Below, piece after piece: positions 17,218-25,435 of a DNA stretch of 64,000 bases. The position numbers and the translations under genes are program-made. This stretch comes from Sulfuricella denitrificans skB26 (lineage in GTDB: Bacteria; Pseudomonadota; Gammaproteobacteria; Burkholderiales; Sulfuricellaceae): contig NC_022357.1 of NCBI RefSeq assembly GCF_000297055.2, positions 2,944,501 through 3,008,500 on the forward strand, in the 5' to 3' direction. How positions within the stretch are numbered: position 1 is the first letter of the stretch; every line of letters begins with the position of its first letter. Under the pieces are notes generated by a model. The model searched no databases, was not told where the DNA came from, and saw nothing but the letters and a program-made list of their open reading frames with translations.

Positions 17218-18260
17218 CAAAACAAGCCCCACCCTAACGCCGTCCCACGCTTCACATCCTGATTCACGATCTTACCCAGAATCTGCTCTAAATATTTCGT
17301 CGGCAAACCCAAACCCGGCCGAATCGCGCGTACATTCTCTCGTGTCAGCACATCACCAGCTTTCAGGTCTTGCACAATATATAGTGAGCGGCGGAATTGG
17401 ATGGATTTTACCTCTGCTTCTGTTGCACCGTAGCTTACCTGCCCAAGCGCCTGCCAAGCGCGTTCAGTCTCCACTACTAATTGCGTCATCTCTGAAGGTT
17501 CCATGGAAAATGTGCTATCGACACCACCATCAGCACGGTTCAATGTGAAGTGTTTCTCTATAACCGTGGCGCCAAGCGCTACGCTCGCCACCGAAACACC
17601 GACACCCATGGTGTGATCCGAAAGACCCACTTCGCAGCCGAACAGTTCGCGCAAGTGAGGAATAGTTAATATGTTGGTGTTCTCAGCGGTGGCAGGGTAA
17701 GTGCTAGTACACTTGAGAAGAATCAGATCGTTGCAACCCGCTTCACGTGCAGCGCGCACGGTCTCATCCAGTTCGGCCACTGTAGCCATACCGGTGGAGA
17801 TTATCAACGGTTTGCCGGTTGCGGCCACGCGACGGATCAGCGGAAGATCGGTGTTTTCGAAGGATGCAATCTTGTAACATGGCACATTCAGACCTTCGAG
17901 AAAATCCACTGCCGTGATATCGAAGGGGGTGCTGAAGGCGATGATACCCAGTTCACGCGCTCTATCAAAAATCGACTTATGCCACTCCCATGGAGTATAG
18001 GCCTCACCGTAGAGCTTATAGAGCGAAGTGCCCACCCACAAGCTCTTAGGATCACTGATATAAAACTCACGCTCATTTAAGTCTAACGTCATGGTATCAG
18101 GAGTGTAGGTCTGAATCTTCAGCGCGTGAGCACCCGTCTTGGCAGCTGCCTCGACAATTTCCAGCGCCCGCTCGAGCGACTGATTATGGTTACCAGACAT
18201 TTCGGCGATGACAAAAGGTGCTTGTTGCCGACCGATCTCACGACTTCCTATCTTGATCAT
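17217..18260 (-). CDS. pseI: Pseudaminic acid synthase
   Basis: A 347-residue NeuB-family synthase that condenses 6-deoxy-AltdiNAc with phosphoenolpyruvate to pseudaminic acid. The N-terminal TIM barrel begins with FVIAEMSGNHNQSLERALEI and ALKIQTYTPDTMTL, a signature shared by PseI rather than sialic or legionaminic acid synthases. CYKIASFEN, LLKCTSTYPA, VGLSDHT and VIEKHFTLNR are conserved active-site strands. The C-terminal SAF/antifreeze-like domain (about 285-347) contains SLYIVQDLKAGDVLTRENV. The start overlaps the upstream formyltransferase-like gene by 4 bases. With pseB, C, F and G in the same operon the assignment is firm. Confidence 0.93.
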   Translation of the reverse strand: MIKIGSREIGRQQAPFVIAEMSGNHNQSLERALEIVEAAAKTGAHALKIQTYTPDTMTLDLNEREFYISDPKSLWVGTSLYKLYGEAYTPWEWHKSIFDRARELGIIAFSTPFDITAVDFLEGLNVPCYKIASFENTDLPLIRRVAATGKPLIISTGMATVAELDETVRAAREAGCNDLILLKCTSTYPATAENTNILTIPHLRELFGCEVGLSDHTMGVGVSVASVALGATVIEKHFTLNRADGGVDSTFSMEPSEMTQLVVETERAWQALGQVSYGATEAEVKSIQFRRSLYIVQDLKAGDVLTRENVRAIRPGLGLPTKYLEQILGKIVNQDVKRGTALGWGLF

Positions 18261-18994
18261 TGCTTATCTCTTTCCTTGGTATTGCCCGCAATGCTAATGC
18301 GCACTTCAGCTACCACTTGATCTGTTTTCCTTGACGCACGGGTAAACTCAATCTTGAATGGCCCAACCTGTATAAAGGCGCTTGGATAACCCTCAGCATC
18401 CAGCATTCGGATCAAGTCGAACGCCTGCTCAAGTGTTTGTACAACAGACAAATCCCCTTCTTCGGGTCTGCGGCGCTTGAACACTGTCGGCAGGCCCTCT
18501 TGTGGCATCGGTTCGGGCAACTTTTCAAGTATCTCTACGATCATGTCTCCGATGATATCGGATGCCCGCAGAAAGATCTCTTCGGCCGAGCCATGGAGGC
18601 AAAGTGACTTTTTCAAATAAATTGGGCCGGCATCCATTTCCTCCACACATCGAAGCGCAGAAATCTTGGTTTCATAGATTCCACAAGCTATCAAGTTTTG
18701 CAGCGGACTGCCTCCCCGCCCAAATGGCAAATCTGTCATGTGGAAAATAACACACTCAAATTTTTCATAAATATCCGGCTTAATGCGATGTGACCAATGT
18801 GGAATAAATATGAACTTAGGATTAATTGAGGCGAGCTTTTCAGCCGTCAACTCCGTCGGATCAGAAATCAGAACAAAGCTACACCCAGTCCGAGCGCCAA
18901 GTGCATCAGCCATCTTCCTGTTCCAAGGTCGAGTAGATGCAAGAACACATGTGTTCTCGCTTTGGCGGCTGGATATCCCTTGTCGTTTAATCAC
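18257..18994 (-). CDS. Formyltransferase-like protein of the pse operon
   Basis: A 245-residue protein related to methionyl-tRNA and sugar N-formyltransferases. It starts at a GTG that overlaps the upstream stop (GTGA), with GGAGAAG just before. The fold landmarks are IFHMTDLPFGRGGSPLQNLI (H85), EEMDAGPIYLKK (D121) and a C-terminal strand-helix AFDLIRMLDAEGYPSAF. The catalytic histidine and aspartate positions of formyltransferases are kept. The Asn normally two residues before the His is Ile83 here. The C-terminal domain of the upstream fusion protein is a paralogue with the same features. An N-formyl (or other one-carbon) transfer to an amino sugar is inferred. Loss of the Asn leaves catalysis uncertain. 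Confidence 0.7.
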   Translation of the reverse strand: MIKRQGISSRQSENTCVLASTRPWNRKMADALGARTGCSFVLISDPTELTAEKLASINPKFIFIPHWSHRIKPDIYEKFECVIFHMTDLPFGRGGSPLQNLIACGIYETKISALRCVEEMDAGPIYLKKSLCLHGSAEEIFLRASDIIGDMIVEILEKLPEPMPQEGLPTVFKRRRPEEGDLSVVQTLEQAFDLIRMLDAEGYPSAFIQVGPFKIEFTRASRKTDQVVAEVRISIAGNTKERDKQ

Positions 18995-21153
18995 GACTTC
19001 TCCACCTTCTCAATTTTTAGCGAATACCGCTTATGTTCATATTGAAAGAATGCTGGATACCGTTGATTATCCACCACTCTAAGCAAATCAAATTGTGATT
19101 CAAGGGATTGTGTAAGATCTAACTCGCTGTCTGCTTCACGACGACGGGGATAAAAACTCTCCTCACCTACTTGCTCGCGGGCTTGGTCCAGTATCTGCGG
19201 ATAGCCATCAACGAATCGCTTACACAGTTTGATGGTTGCGCTTGCCTGCTCCTCACGCAGCTCGTCGATCAGTTCATGGCCTTCGAACTCCATCCATTCC
19301 TGCGCATAAATGACACCACTATCTACTTTTTCCGTAGCCTCGAACAAGGTAACGGGAATTCTGTTCTTGCCTTCAAGTATTTCCCAAGTCAACGGCGACC
19401 AACCCTTGCCTCTCGGTAAGTCGCTCTCGTGAACCACCAAATTGTGCCGGTATAGAGATAGAATGTTAGTAGGCACGATCTGTCCGCAGCTCAAGTAAAA
19501 GCAGAAATCTCCGGGCCGCAGGTATTCTTTGTCGTAAACCCACAGCACTCGATGGCCCGCAATAAGCCAGTCCAGCAGCAATTCGCAAATGTACTCATTC
19601 ATCCAACTTGTCCTGTCCGACAGGATTGCGATAGAACGACCTGTACCCCCCCCCGAGACACTTGCGGTTTCTGTAAATCCCATATGCAGAAACACAGCAG
19701 AAGATGCCTCATTCCAGACTTTCACCTCGGCACGAAGCCGTACCGGTTCTATTTGCCGCATCATATCCGCCCCCAAAGCGATCAGTCGCGAACCCCAGCC
19801 TCGCCCTCGAACAATCACATCAAGCGAATAATCAATAAGCGCTTCGTCCTCAGCCTTGTCAAACCGAATCTGCCCGACCGGCAAGCCATCCACTTCAAGT
19901 ACAAACAAGTGACTGTTTACATCATGCAACTTGTTTGCAAACCATGCGTGATGCGTTGCCCAAGGAATGGAGGGGGTGTTAACCGCATTTTTGCGTACTT
20001 CTGGATCGTTTGCCCAATTGTAATAAAGAACGATATCTTCTTCGCATGCAGGCCGATGCCGAATACCGTTGGTGGCGCTTGGGCACAGCACTTCCACCAA
20101 TCGCAAAGCACCAAGTCCATCAACCTGAAGCTGATTCAGACTACTCAGCTCGGCAAGTTTTCCGACATCACGGCTCAGCTTCTTGAGAAGTTGTGTCAGT
20201 TGATCCGTCTTGATGTCAGAAAAATGTCCGGCGTAATGAATGAGTTTTGCTTCTTCAAGCGCCTCGGAGGCAGGCCGCTGATTCTCGGCAATCGAGATAA
20301 CTACGGTTGGTAAGCCCAAACACATCCGCTCCCAGGTCGTCGCACCACCGGCACCAATGGCGAGGTCGGCCTGTGCCATCAGGTCTGCCAGATGAGGGCG
20401 TGAGCCATAAATTCTGGTTTGTAGCCTCTCTCGCAATTGCTTCTCCAGCATCTTGCGGTGTGGATTGTTGGCACCGATCACCACGTCCACGTCTAGATGG
20501 CGCAATTCAGCATGAGACAATGCGTCAAGTGCCAACCCTGTCATGTTCTGTGGGTCAGAGCCACCGAAAAACACCAACACCCTTTTAACTTGCCCATCCC
20601 GGGCACGGAGAATTTTACGGTACGCGGCATATTCGGGACGAAGCAACGCATAGCGCGGCCCCGTCAGCAGTTTGCAGGCTGCTGGTACCAAGCCCGCATA
20701 TCGCCGCTCTCCTTCCTCAGAATAGTTTTGATCTAACAGCACATCGCAATCATGATGGCGGTTTGCGAGGTCATCAATCACCATCAGCTTGCCAACATGC
20801 GGTCGGAGCCTCAGCTCCCATTCAACATCAAGCCCGTAATGATCAACCACCAGCCAATCCGGCTTTTCGCCATTGAGTGCCTCGATACTCTGCTCGGCAT
20901 CCTCAGCTTGTGTCGCACCTAGCCATGCGGCGTAGTCTTCACCAGACGTTGCATCGGTTACCGCTGGGGCAGGTAGCACCGTAACCGGCATGGCCTGTTG
21001 CTGTAGCAGTGCAATGAGGTTTCCCATATGTTCGCGACAAACAAAGCGTATCTGGACACCGCGCTCGCGTAGTGCTTCTGCCAAGGTCAGGCAGCGCATG
21101 AGGTGACCGATCCCCATGCGAGCGGAGGCGTCGACGCGAAAAACAGCCTTCAT
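18991..21153 (-). CDS. pseG: Fusion: PseG hydrolase + PseH-like acetyltransferase + formyltransferase-like domain
   Basis: A 720-residue three-domain protein from the ATG at 21151-21153, which overlaps the PIG-L stop by 4 bases. Residues 1-355 are PseG, the UDP-6-deoxy-AltdiNAc hydrolase: FRVDASARMGIGHLMRC with the proposed catalytic H17, LVVDHYGLD, VLVFFGGSDPQN and AIGAGGATTWERMCLGLP. Residues about 364-497 are a GNAT domain (IRHRPACEEDIVLYYNWAND, RGRGWGSRLIALG) of the kind found in PseH. Residues about 508-720 are formyltransferase-like (VVHESDLPRGKGWSPL with H575, EKVDSGVIYAQEW with D611) and resemble the next gene. The Asn at the N-x-H position is Val573. The fusion supplies PseH and PseG, otherwise missing from the operon, plus a possible N-formylation step. 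Confidence 0.88.
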   Translation of the reverse strand: MKAVFRVDASARMGIGHLMRCLTLAEALRERGVQIRFVCREHMGNLIALLQQQAMPVTVLPAPAVTDATSGEDYAAWLGATQAEDAEQSIEALNGEKPDWLVVDHYGLDVEWELRLRPHVGKLMVIDDLANRHHDCDVLLDQNYSEEGERRYAGLVPAACKLLTGPRYALLRPEYAAYRKILRARDGQVKRVLVFFGGSDPQNMTGLALDALSHAELRHLDVDVVIGANNPHRKMLEKQLRERLQTRIYGSRPHLADLMAQADLAIGAGGATTWERMCLGLPTVVISIAENQRPASEALEEAKLIHYAGHFSDIKTDQLTQLLKKLSRDVGKLAELSSLNQLQVDGLGALRLVEVLCPSATNGIRHRPACEEDIVLYYNWANDPEVRKNAVNTPSIPWATHHAWFANKLHDVNSHLFVLEVDGLPVGQIRFDKAEDEALIDYSLDVIVRGRGWGSRLIALGADMMRQIEPVRLRAEVKVWNEASSAVFLHMGFTETASVSGGGTGRSIAILSDRTSWMNEYICELLLDWLIAGHRVLWVYDKEYLRPGDFCFYLSCGQIVPTNILSLYRHNLVVHESDLPRGKGWSPLTWEILEGKNRIPVTLFEATEKVDSGVIYAQEWMEFEGHELIDELREEQASATIKLCKRFVDGYPQILDQAREQVGEESFYPRRREADSELDLTQSLESQFDLLRVVDNQRYPAFFQYEHKRYSLKIEKVEKS

Positions 21154-21830
21154 GCCAGTTGCCGTCCCAATATGAATGCCTCTGCGGCATCCACACCCAC
21201 AGTCGCTCCGCGCCAATGCGCCAGATGCAGGACACCTTGAAGCGAACGCGGATGCGGCCACGCATGCAATTCAGCAGCGTAGGCGTTCAGTGCGGCAAGC
21301 TTGCGGTCGAGCGTGTTCGAAATGTCCACAAACCAGTTGGGCGAAAAAACCGGGGCACTACCAGGCAGTTGCCATTCGGTGCTGGACGGGACTTCAAAAC
21401 AAAGCACGGTCTTAACTGGATGGCCGCACTGCGGGCGGCAGGCCGTGACAATGGCCTCGTGGGTGCGTCGGTGGTCGACATTCACATCGCCAGCATGATG
21501 AGTAAAAACCGTGTCAGGGTGATATCTAGCAATCAGAGCTTCGATGGGTTTAATAATGTCGAGCAACGCGATGGTATCCATACGGTTGTCAGGAAACTCG
21601 CCGAAAAAGACCGACTTCACCCCAAGGATGTCACATGCCTTTTGGGCTGCGGCTCGACGAGCAGTAAGCTCGGCCTGTTGCACACCCGCATCGCCCTCGC
21701 GTGAAAACACGCCATCGGCTAGGAAAGCCACATGAATGGTTGCACCTTCGTCAGCCAATTTGGCGAGGGTGCCGCCACAACCGAGGACTTCATCGTCTGG
21801 GTGTGCAGCAAGGACAAGGATTGATCTCAC
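21150..21830 (-). CDS. PIG-L (LmbE-like) zinc-dependent N-deacetylase
   Basis: A 226-residue deacetylase. I choose the GTG at 21830, which overlaps the upstream TGA (GTGA) and follows GGAGAAAAG directly. A TTG at 21851 gives seven extra residues. The zinc and catalytic motif AHPDDE is at 9-14 (H10, D13), and THHAGDVNVDHRRTH supplies the second zinc histidine. PIG-L enzymes remove acetyl from N-acetyl amino sugars. Inside a pse operon with two formyltransferase-like domains and extra GNATs, it could expose an amine on a Pse precursor for replacement of acetyl by formyl or another acyl group. That role is inferred. Confidence 0.83.
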   Translation of the reverse strand: MRSILVLAAHPDDEVLGCGGTLAKLADEGATIHVAFLADGVFSREGDAGVQQAELTARRAAAQKACDILGVKSVFFGEFPDNRMDTIALLDIIKPIEALIARYHPDTVFTHHAGDVNVDHRRTHEAIVTACRPQCGHPVKTVLCFEVPSSTEWQLPGSAPVFSPNWFVDISNTLDRKLAALNAYAAELHAWPHPRSLQGVLHLAHWRGATVGVDAAEAFILGRQLA

Positions 21831-22451
21831 CTTTTCTCCATTAAAAACCAAGTGATATCGTCTTGGGGGAACGCTGGGTCCCTGATGTAGACGAAGCCAT
21901 AATCAACAAGCTTTAGGTCAGGATACTTTTCTAACATTTCACCCGCAAAGTCTCTTTTGAACAAACGGTCTGAATGCCCTCGATAAGGGATAGCTACTGG
22001 TGACGTATTATAATATTCGCACACCAGAATAAATCGGTCTGAGGCTTGATATAGTTTTTCGTAAACAGTAGCAAGCATATCTGGATTGATGTGAATCAAA
22101 ACACCTTTTATCAGAGAGAGATTCACCTTCTCTGATACCGGATAATCGAAGATTGAGCCTTCAAATATATTGCTTCCGCCAATTAAATTCGCGAGCAACT
22201 TTACTGCGTCGGGATTGATTTCAACCGCCTTCAAATGAAGGTCTGGGTAAAGAAGCTGAAGTGCCTTTAGATTCATTCCGATGTTCGCTCCAAATTCAAG
22301 GCAGGACGAAATCGGACCAGCTTGTTTAAGTGCTTTCGAAAAAAAATTAAGGTTGGATGCCAATAGCTGTGCATCGTCGTTTCGACTAATTATAGTCTGC
22401 TCCAAACTCTCCGGCCCAGAAAGCTTCCTGCTCGGTCTTGTAGTGCGTCAT
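21827..22451 (-). CDS. Pseudaminic acid biosynthesis-associated methylase, with N-terminal frameshift
   Basis: A SAM-dependent methylase of the family found beside pse genes. The intact part (192 residues from a TTG at 22405) has CLEFGANIGMNLKAL as SAM loop, EINPDAVKLL and GVLIHINPD. The family's N-terminus lies in another frame: the ATG at 22449-22451 reads MTHYKTEQEAFWAGEFGADY and then hits TAG. Removing one A near 22390-22391 joins that segment to ISRNDDAQLLASNL and restores a 207-residue protein. Either the assembly has an error or the gene is disrupted, possibly making a shortened protein from TTG. The stop overlaps the next gene by 4 bases. O- or N-methylation of Pse is presumed but not shown for the family. 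Confidence 0.75.
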
Positions 22452-22461
22452 TATGTTTCCT

Positions 22462-23145
22462 CTATTTGTTGAATGCTGCATACAACATTCCCGCACGCTC
22501 CCAATCGTCTGGTGTGTCTATATCAACAACCCGCCAACTTGGAATGGGTAGCCCAATACCACTGCGATGAATTTTGTTATTGGTCAACCACGTATCCGGC
22601 TTTCCCCAATAAAACTGGCCGGCATCATGATAGGCCGGTTCCAGGTCTTGCGTGCGTGTGAGTTCATATTCAGGATAAAACGGTTGCATTTGGCCATTTG
22701 GCAAGCGGCGTAGCGCTCTCTGAATAGCCGAGGGAAACTCGGTTACTGGGAAACTGTAAGCAGCTTGGCTAGCTTGGAGCAGATCAAGAGCACGACTGAG
22801 ATCTTCAATCTGAATAAAGGGTACACCGGGATAGATGCAACAGACGTAACTTATTTCCCAACCAAGCGCTTGGCAGGCAGTGGTGGCATGAGCGACCACA
22901 GGTACAGTTGGAGCGTGGTCATCTGCCAACTCCGCCGGGCGCGTGAAAGGGGCCTCTGCACCCCATTCGCAGGCTATGCGAGCAATTTCTTCGTCGTCTG
23001 TGGAAACAATGACATGCTCAAACAGGCCAGACTGCTTTGCTGCGCTGATGGCATGAGCGATCATGGGCTTGCCGCAGAAGTCCTTAATGTTCTTGCGCGG
23101 GATGCGTTTGCTTCCGCCTCGAGCAGGGATAACAGCGATTTTCAT
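22462..23145 (-). CDS. pseF: Pseudaminic acid cytidylyltransferase
   Basis: A 227-residue NeuA-family enzyme that activates pseudaminic acid with CTP to give CMP-Pse, the glycosyltransferase donor. IPARGGSKRIPRKNI at residues 6-20 is the CTP-binding loop. VIVSTDDEEIARIA and YPGVPFIQIEDL follow, and WRVVDIDTPDDWERA is the metal-binding C-terminal segment with D-x-D. ELTRTQDLEPAYHDAGQFYWG (shown only as a landmark) is typical of PseF. The gene begins inside the pseC stop codon (ATGA) and is followed after ten bases by the methylase. Confidence 0.9.
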   Translation of the reverse strand: MKIAVIPARGGSKRIPRKNIKDFCGKPMIAHAISAAKQSGLFEHVIVSTDDEEIARIACEWGAEAPFTRPAELADDHAPTVPVVAHATTACQALGWEISYVCCIYPGVPFIQIEDLSRALDLLQASQAAYSFPVTEFPSAIQRALRRLPNGQMQPFYPEYELTRTQDLEPAYHDAGQFYWGKPDTWLTNNKIHRSGIGLPIPSWRVVDIDTPDDWERAGMLYAAFNK

Positions 23146-24302
23146 TTTGAGGTGACTTGGCGTAATGTTTCGATGACTTTGTTTTGTTGCATTTCAGACA
23201 ATCCTGGATACATCGGCAGGCTGACCGCTGCGGAATAATAATCCTCTGCTTCGGGGCACTGTCCAACTTTGAACCCCAAACCTTCATAGTAAGGTTGTCG
23301 ATAAATCGGAATGTAATGCAGGTTTACCCCGATACCTTCATTGCGCAATGCTTCAAATACTTGGCGATGTGTCTGACTTATCTCGCCTAGCTTTAAACGA
23401 ATTACGTACAAATGCAAACCTGAATAGCTGTCCGCGTGCTGCCAAGGCACGATCACGGGCAGAGCAGTCAACTGTTGGTCATATCGCTTGGCAATAGCAT
23501 GGCGTTTGGCGACAATTTCATCCAGTCGCTGCATCTGGCTCAGACCTAGTGCAGCTTGCAGATCAGTCATGCGATAGTTGAAACCCAGCCTGATCTGTTG
23601 GTAATACCACGGGCCGTCTGGCGCATGTGTCATCTCGTCTGCATCGCGGGTTATGCCGTGGCTACGCAAGAGTTCCATACGCTTAGCAAGACTTTCATCG
23701 TTGGTCAGTGCCATACCACCTTCGCCGGTGGTTATGATCTTGACCGGGTGAAAACTGAATACGGCGATATCGCTATAACGGCAATTGCCGATGGACTCAC
23801 CCCGGTATTTACCGCCAATGGCGTGCGAAGCATCCTCAATTATCTTGAAACCATAGCGTTGACTCAAGGCATGAATCCCCGCCATATTGCAGGGTTGACC
23901 ACAAAGGTGTACAGGGATGACCACTTTAGGCAGACAGCCGGCCTTTTTCGCCTGTGCCAGCTTTTCTGCTAAACGTTCTACGCTTAGGTTGTATGTGTGC
24001 GGATCAATGTCCACAAAATCAACCTGCGCGCCGCAATACAGCGCACAGTTTGCGCTGGCCACGAAAGTAATGGGGCTGGTCCAAACCACGTCACCCGGCC
24101 CCACTCCAAGAACCAAGCAGGCAATGTGTAGAGCACTGGTAGCGCTGTTAACCGCAATTGCATGTTGAGCCCCGCAGTAGCCCGCAACAGCGCTTTCAAA
24201 AGCGGGAACCGTAGGGCCTTGAGTGAGAAAGTCAGAACGCAGAACTTCCACTACCGCCTGGATATCAGCTTCAGAGATGTCTTGACGACCGTAGGGAATC
24301 AT
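23142..24302 (-). CDS. pseC: UDP-4-amino-4,6-dideoxy-N-acetyl-beta-L-altrosamine transaminase
   Basis: A DegT-family PLP aminotransferase of 386 residues, started at the ATG at 24300-24302 because PseC proteins begin MIPYGRQDIS. An upstream TTG at 24344 would overlap pseB. PseC aminates the 4-keto product of PseB to give the L-altro amino sugar. SDFLTQGPTVPAFE, NSATSALHIA, TSPITFVASANCALY, EDASHAIG with D157 and SFHPVKIITTGEGG with the PLP lysine K188 are diagnostic. No clear Shine-Dalgarno is seen before the ATG. Translation may depend on the upstream gene, which ends 28 bases earlier. Confidence 0.93.
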   Translation of the reverse strand: MIPYGRQDISEADIQAVVEVLRSDFLTQGPTVPAFESAVAGYCGAQHAIAVNSATSALHIACLVLGVGPGDVVWTSPITFVASANCALYCGAQVDFVDIDPHTYNLSVERLAEKLAQAKKAGCLPKVVIPVHLCGQPCNMAGIHALSQRYGFKIIEDASHAIGGKYRGESIGNCRYSDIAVFSFHPVKIITTGEGGMALTNDESLAKRMELLRSHGITRDADEMTHAPDGPWYYQQIRLGFNYRMTDLQAALGLSQMQRLDEIVAKRHAIAKRYDQQLTALPVIVPWQHADSYSGLHLYVIRLKLGEISQTHRQVFEALRNEGIGVNLHYIPIYRQPYYEGLGFKVGQCPEAEDYYSAAVSLPMYPGLSEMQQNKVIETLRQVTSK

Positions 24303-24330
24303 CACTAACAGTAAGGAGGGCGCATCACCG

Positions 24331-25329
24331 TCAGATCTTGCCAACCTTATTGCGGTTCTGCTCTATCCAAACCCGCAAGGCATCGACGCTCATCCAATTT
24401 GCATTATTGTCCGAACAGTAAGTAAAGTCCGACGCAACTTTTTGCCCGCCATTGATACGGCCAGGATCTTGGCTCCAGTTATGAATCGCCGGCAGAACCT
24501 TGTAATGATCAGCGTATTCGTAGGTATGCTGGGCGTCCTCAGGGCCAATCATCTGCTCATGAAGCTTCTCACCCGGCCGGATGCCGACAATGTCATGCCG
24601 TGCGTCGGGAGCAACGGCACGAGCAATATCGGTCACCTTCATGGAAGGGATTTTTTTGACGTAGATTTCGCCTCCGACCATGTCCTCAAAGGCATGCCAG
24701 ACGAGATCCACCCCTTGTTCCAAGGTAATCATGAAACGGGTCATGCGTGCGTCAGTAATTGGCAGCACGCCTTTTTCGGCGATAGCAAGGAAGAATGGGA
24801 TTACCGAGCCGCGCGAACCCATGACATTGCCGTAGCGAACAACACCAAAGTGAGTGTCGCCATTGCCGGCATAAGAGTTACCAGCGATAAAAAGCTTGTC
24901 CGAGGTCAGCTTGGTAGCACCGTACAGATTCGCCGGACTGCTAGCCTTGTCGGTGGAAAGCGCCACAACACGTTTAACCCCCTGGTCAATACAGGCGTCG
25001 ATCAGGTTCATTGCGCCGATTACATTGGTCTTGACGCACTCAAAGGGGTTGTATTCTGCTGTCGGAACGATCTTGGTGGCGGCCGCATGAACAACGTAAT
25101 CGATACCGTTTAGCGCGCGTGCGAGTCGATCCTTGTCGCGAACATCTCCAATAAAAAACCGTACTCTCGGATCATTGTCGAATAACTTGGCCATTTCCCA
25201 CTGCTTCATCTCGTCGCGAGAGTAAATCACCAAACGGTGGGGGTTAAAGCGGGCCAGGGTCATTGGCACAAAGGTATGGCCGAATGAACCTGTACCGCCA
25301 GTTATTAGGATAGAAGAGTTAGTAAGCAA
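24331..25329 (-). CDS. pseB: UDP-N-acetylglucosamine 4,6-dehydratase (inverting)
   Basis: A 332-residue short-chain dehydrogenase/reductase that starts the pseudaminic acid pathway by 4,6-dehydration with C5 inversion of UDP-GlcNAc. TGGTGSFG at 10-17 binds NADP. HAAATKIVPTAEYNPFEC is the PseB/FlaA1 signature, LSTDKASSPANLYGATK contains the catalytic Asp-Lys and Tyr-x3-Lys, and RYGNVMGSRGSVIPFF follows. It is the first gene of the 14-gene operon. A TGnTATAAT extended -10 lies about 45 bases upstream. Confidence 0.93.
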   Translation of the reverse strand: MLTNSSILITGGTGSFGHTFVPMTLARFNPHRLVIYSRDEMKQWEMAKLFDNDPRVRFFIGDVRDKDRLARALNGIDYVVHAAATKIVPTAEYNPFECVKTNVIGAMNLIDACIDQGVKRVVALSTDKASSPANLYGATKLTSDKLFIAGNSYAGNGDTHFGVVRYGNVMGSRGSVIPFFLAIAEKGVLPITDARMTRFMITLEQGVDLVWHAFEDMVGGEIYVKKIPSMKVTDIARAVAPDARHDIVGIRPGEKLHEQMIGPEDAQHTYEYADHYKVLPAIHNWSQDPGRINGGQKVASDFTYCSDNNANWMSVDALRVWIEQNRNKVGKI

Positions 25330-25370
25330 GGTATGATATAAGCGAAGTTAGTCAGTTATTAAACCTTAAT

Positions 25371-25379
25371 ATTATACCA
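25371..25379 (-). promoter_or_regulatory. Candidate extended -10 promoter of the pse operon
   Basis: The minus strand reads TGGTATAAT, a perfect TGn plus TATAAT extended -10, in the 106-bp gap between the ABC transporter gene and pseB. Transcription would begin near 25364, about 35 bases before the pseB start. No consensus -35 is present, which extended -10 promoters tolerate. Read-through from the upstream ABC gene is also possible. Confidence 0.45.
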
Positions 25380-25435
25380 ATCTTTATAGCAACCCGGCAG
25401 TTGAATCCTTAATGGCCCTTTTAACATCAACTTTA

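Noticed and set aside
19552-20313. 253-codon open frame antisense to the PseG fusion gene
   Set aside because: Cys/His/Arg-rich nonsense composition and complete overlap with a strongly supported gene.
18991-21261. Longer N-terminus of the PseG fusion starting at 21261
   Set aside because: The extra 36 residues overlap the PIG-L gene; the PseG family start MKAVFRVDA is at 21153 with an ATGA overlap.
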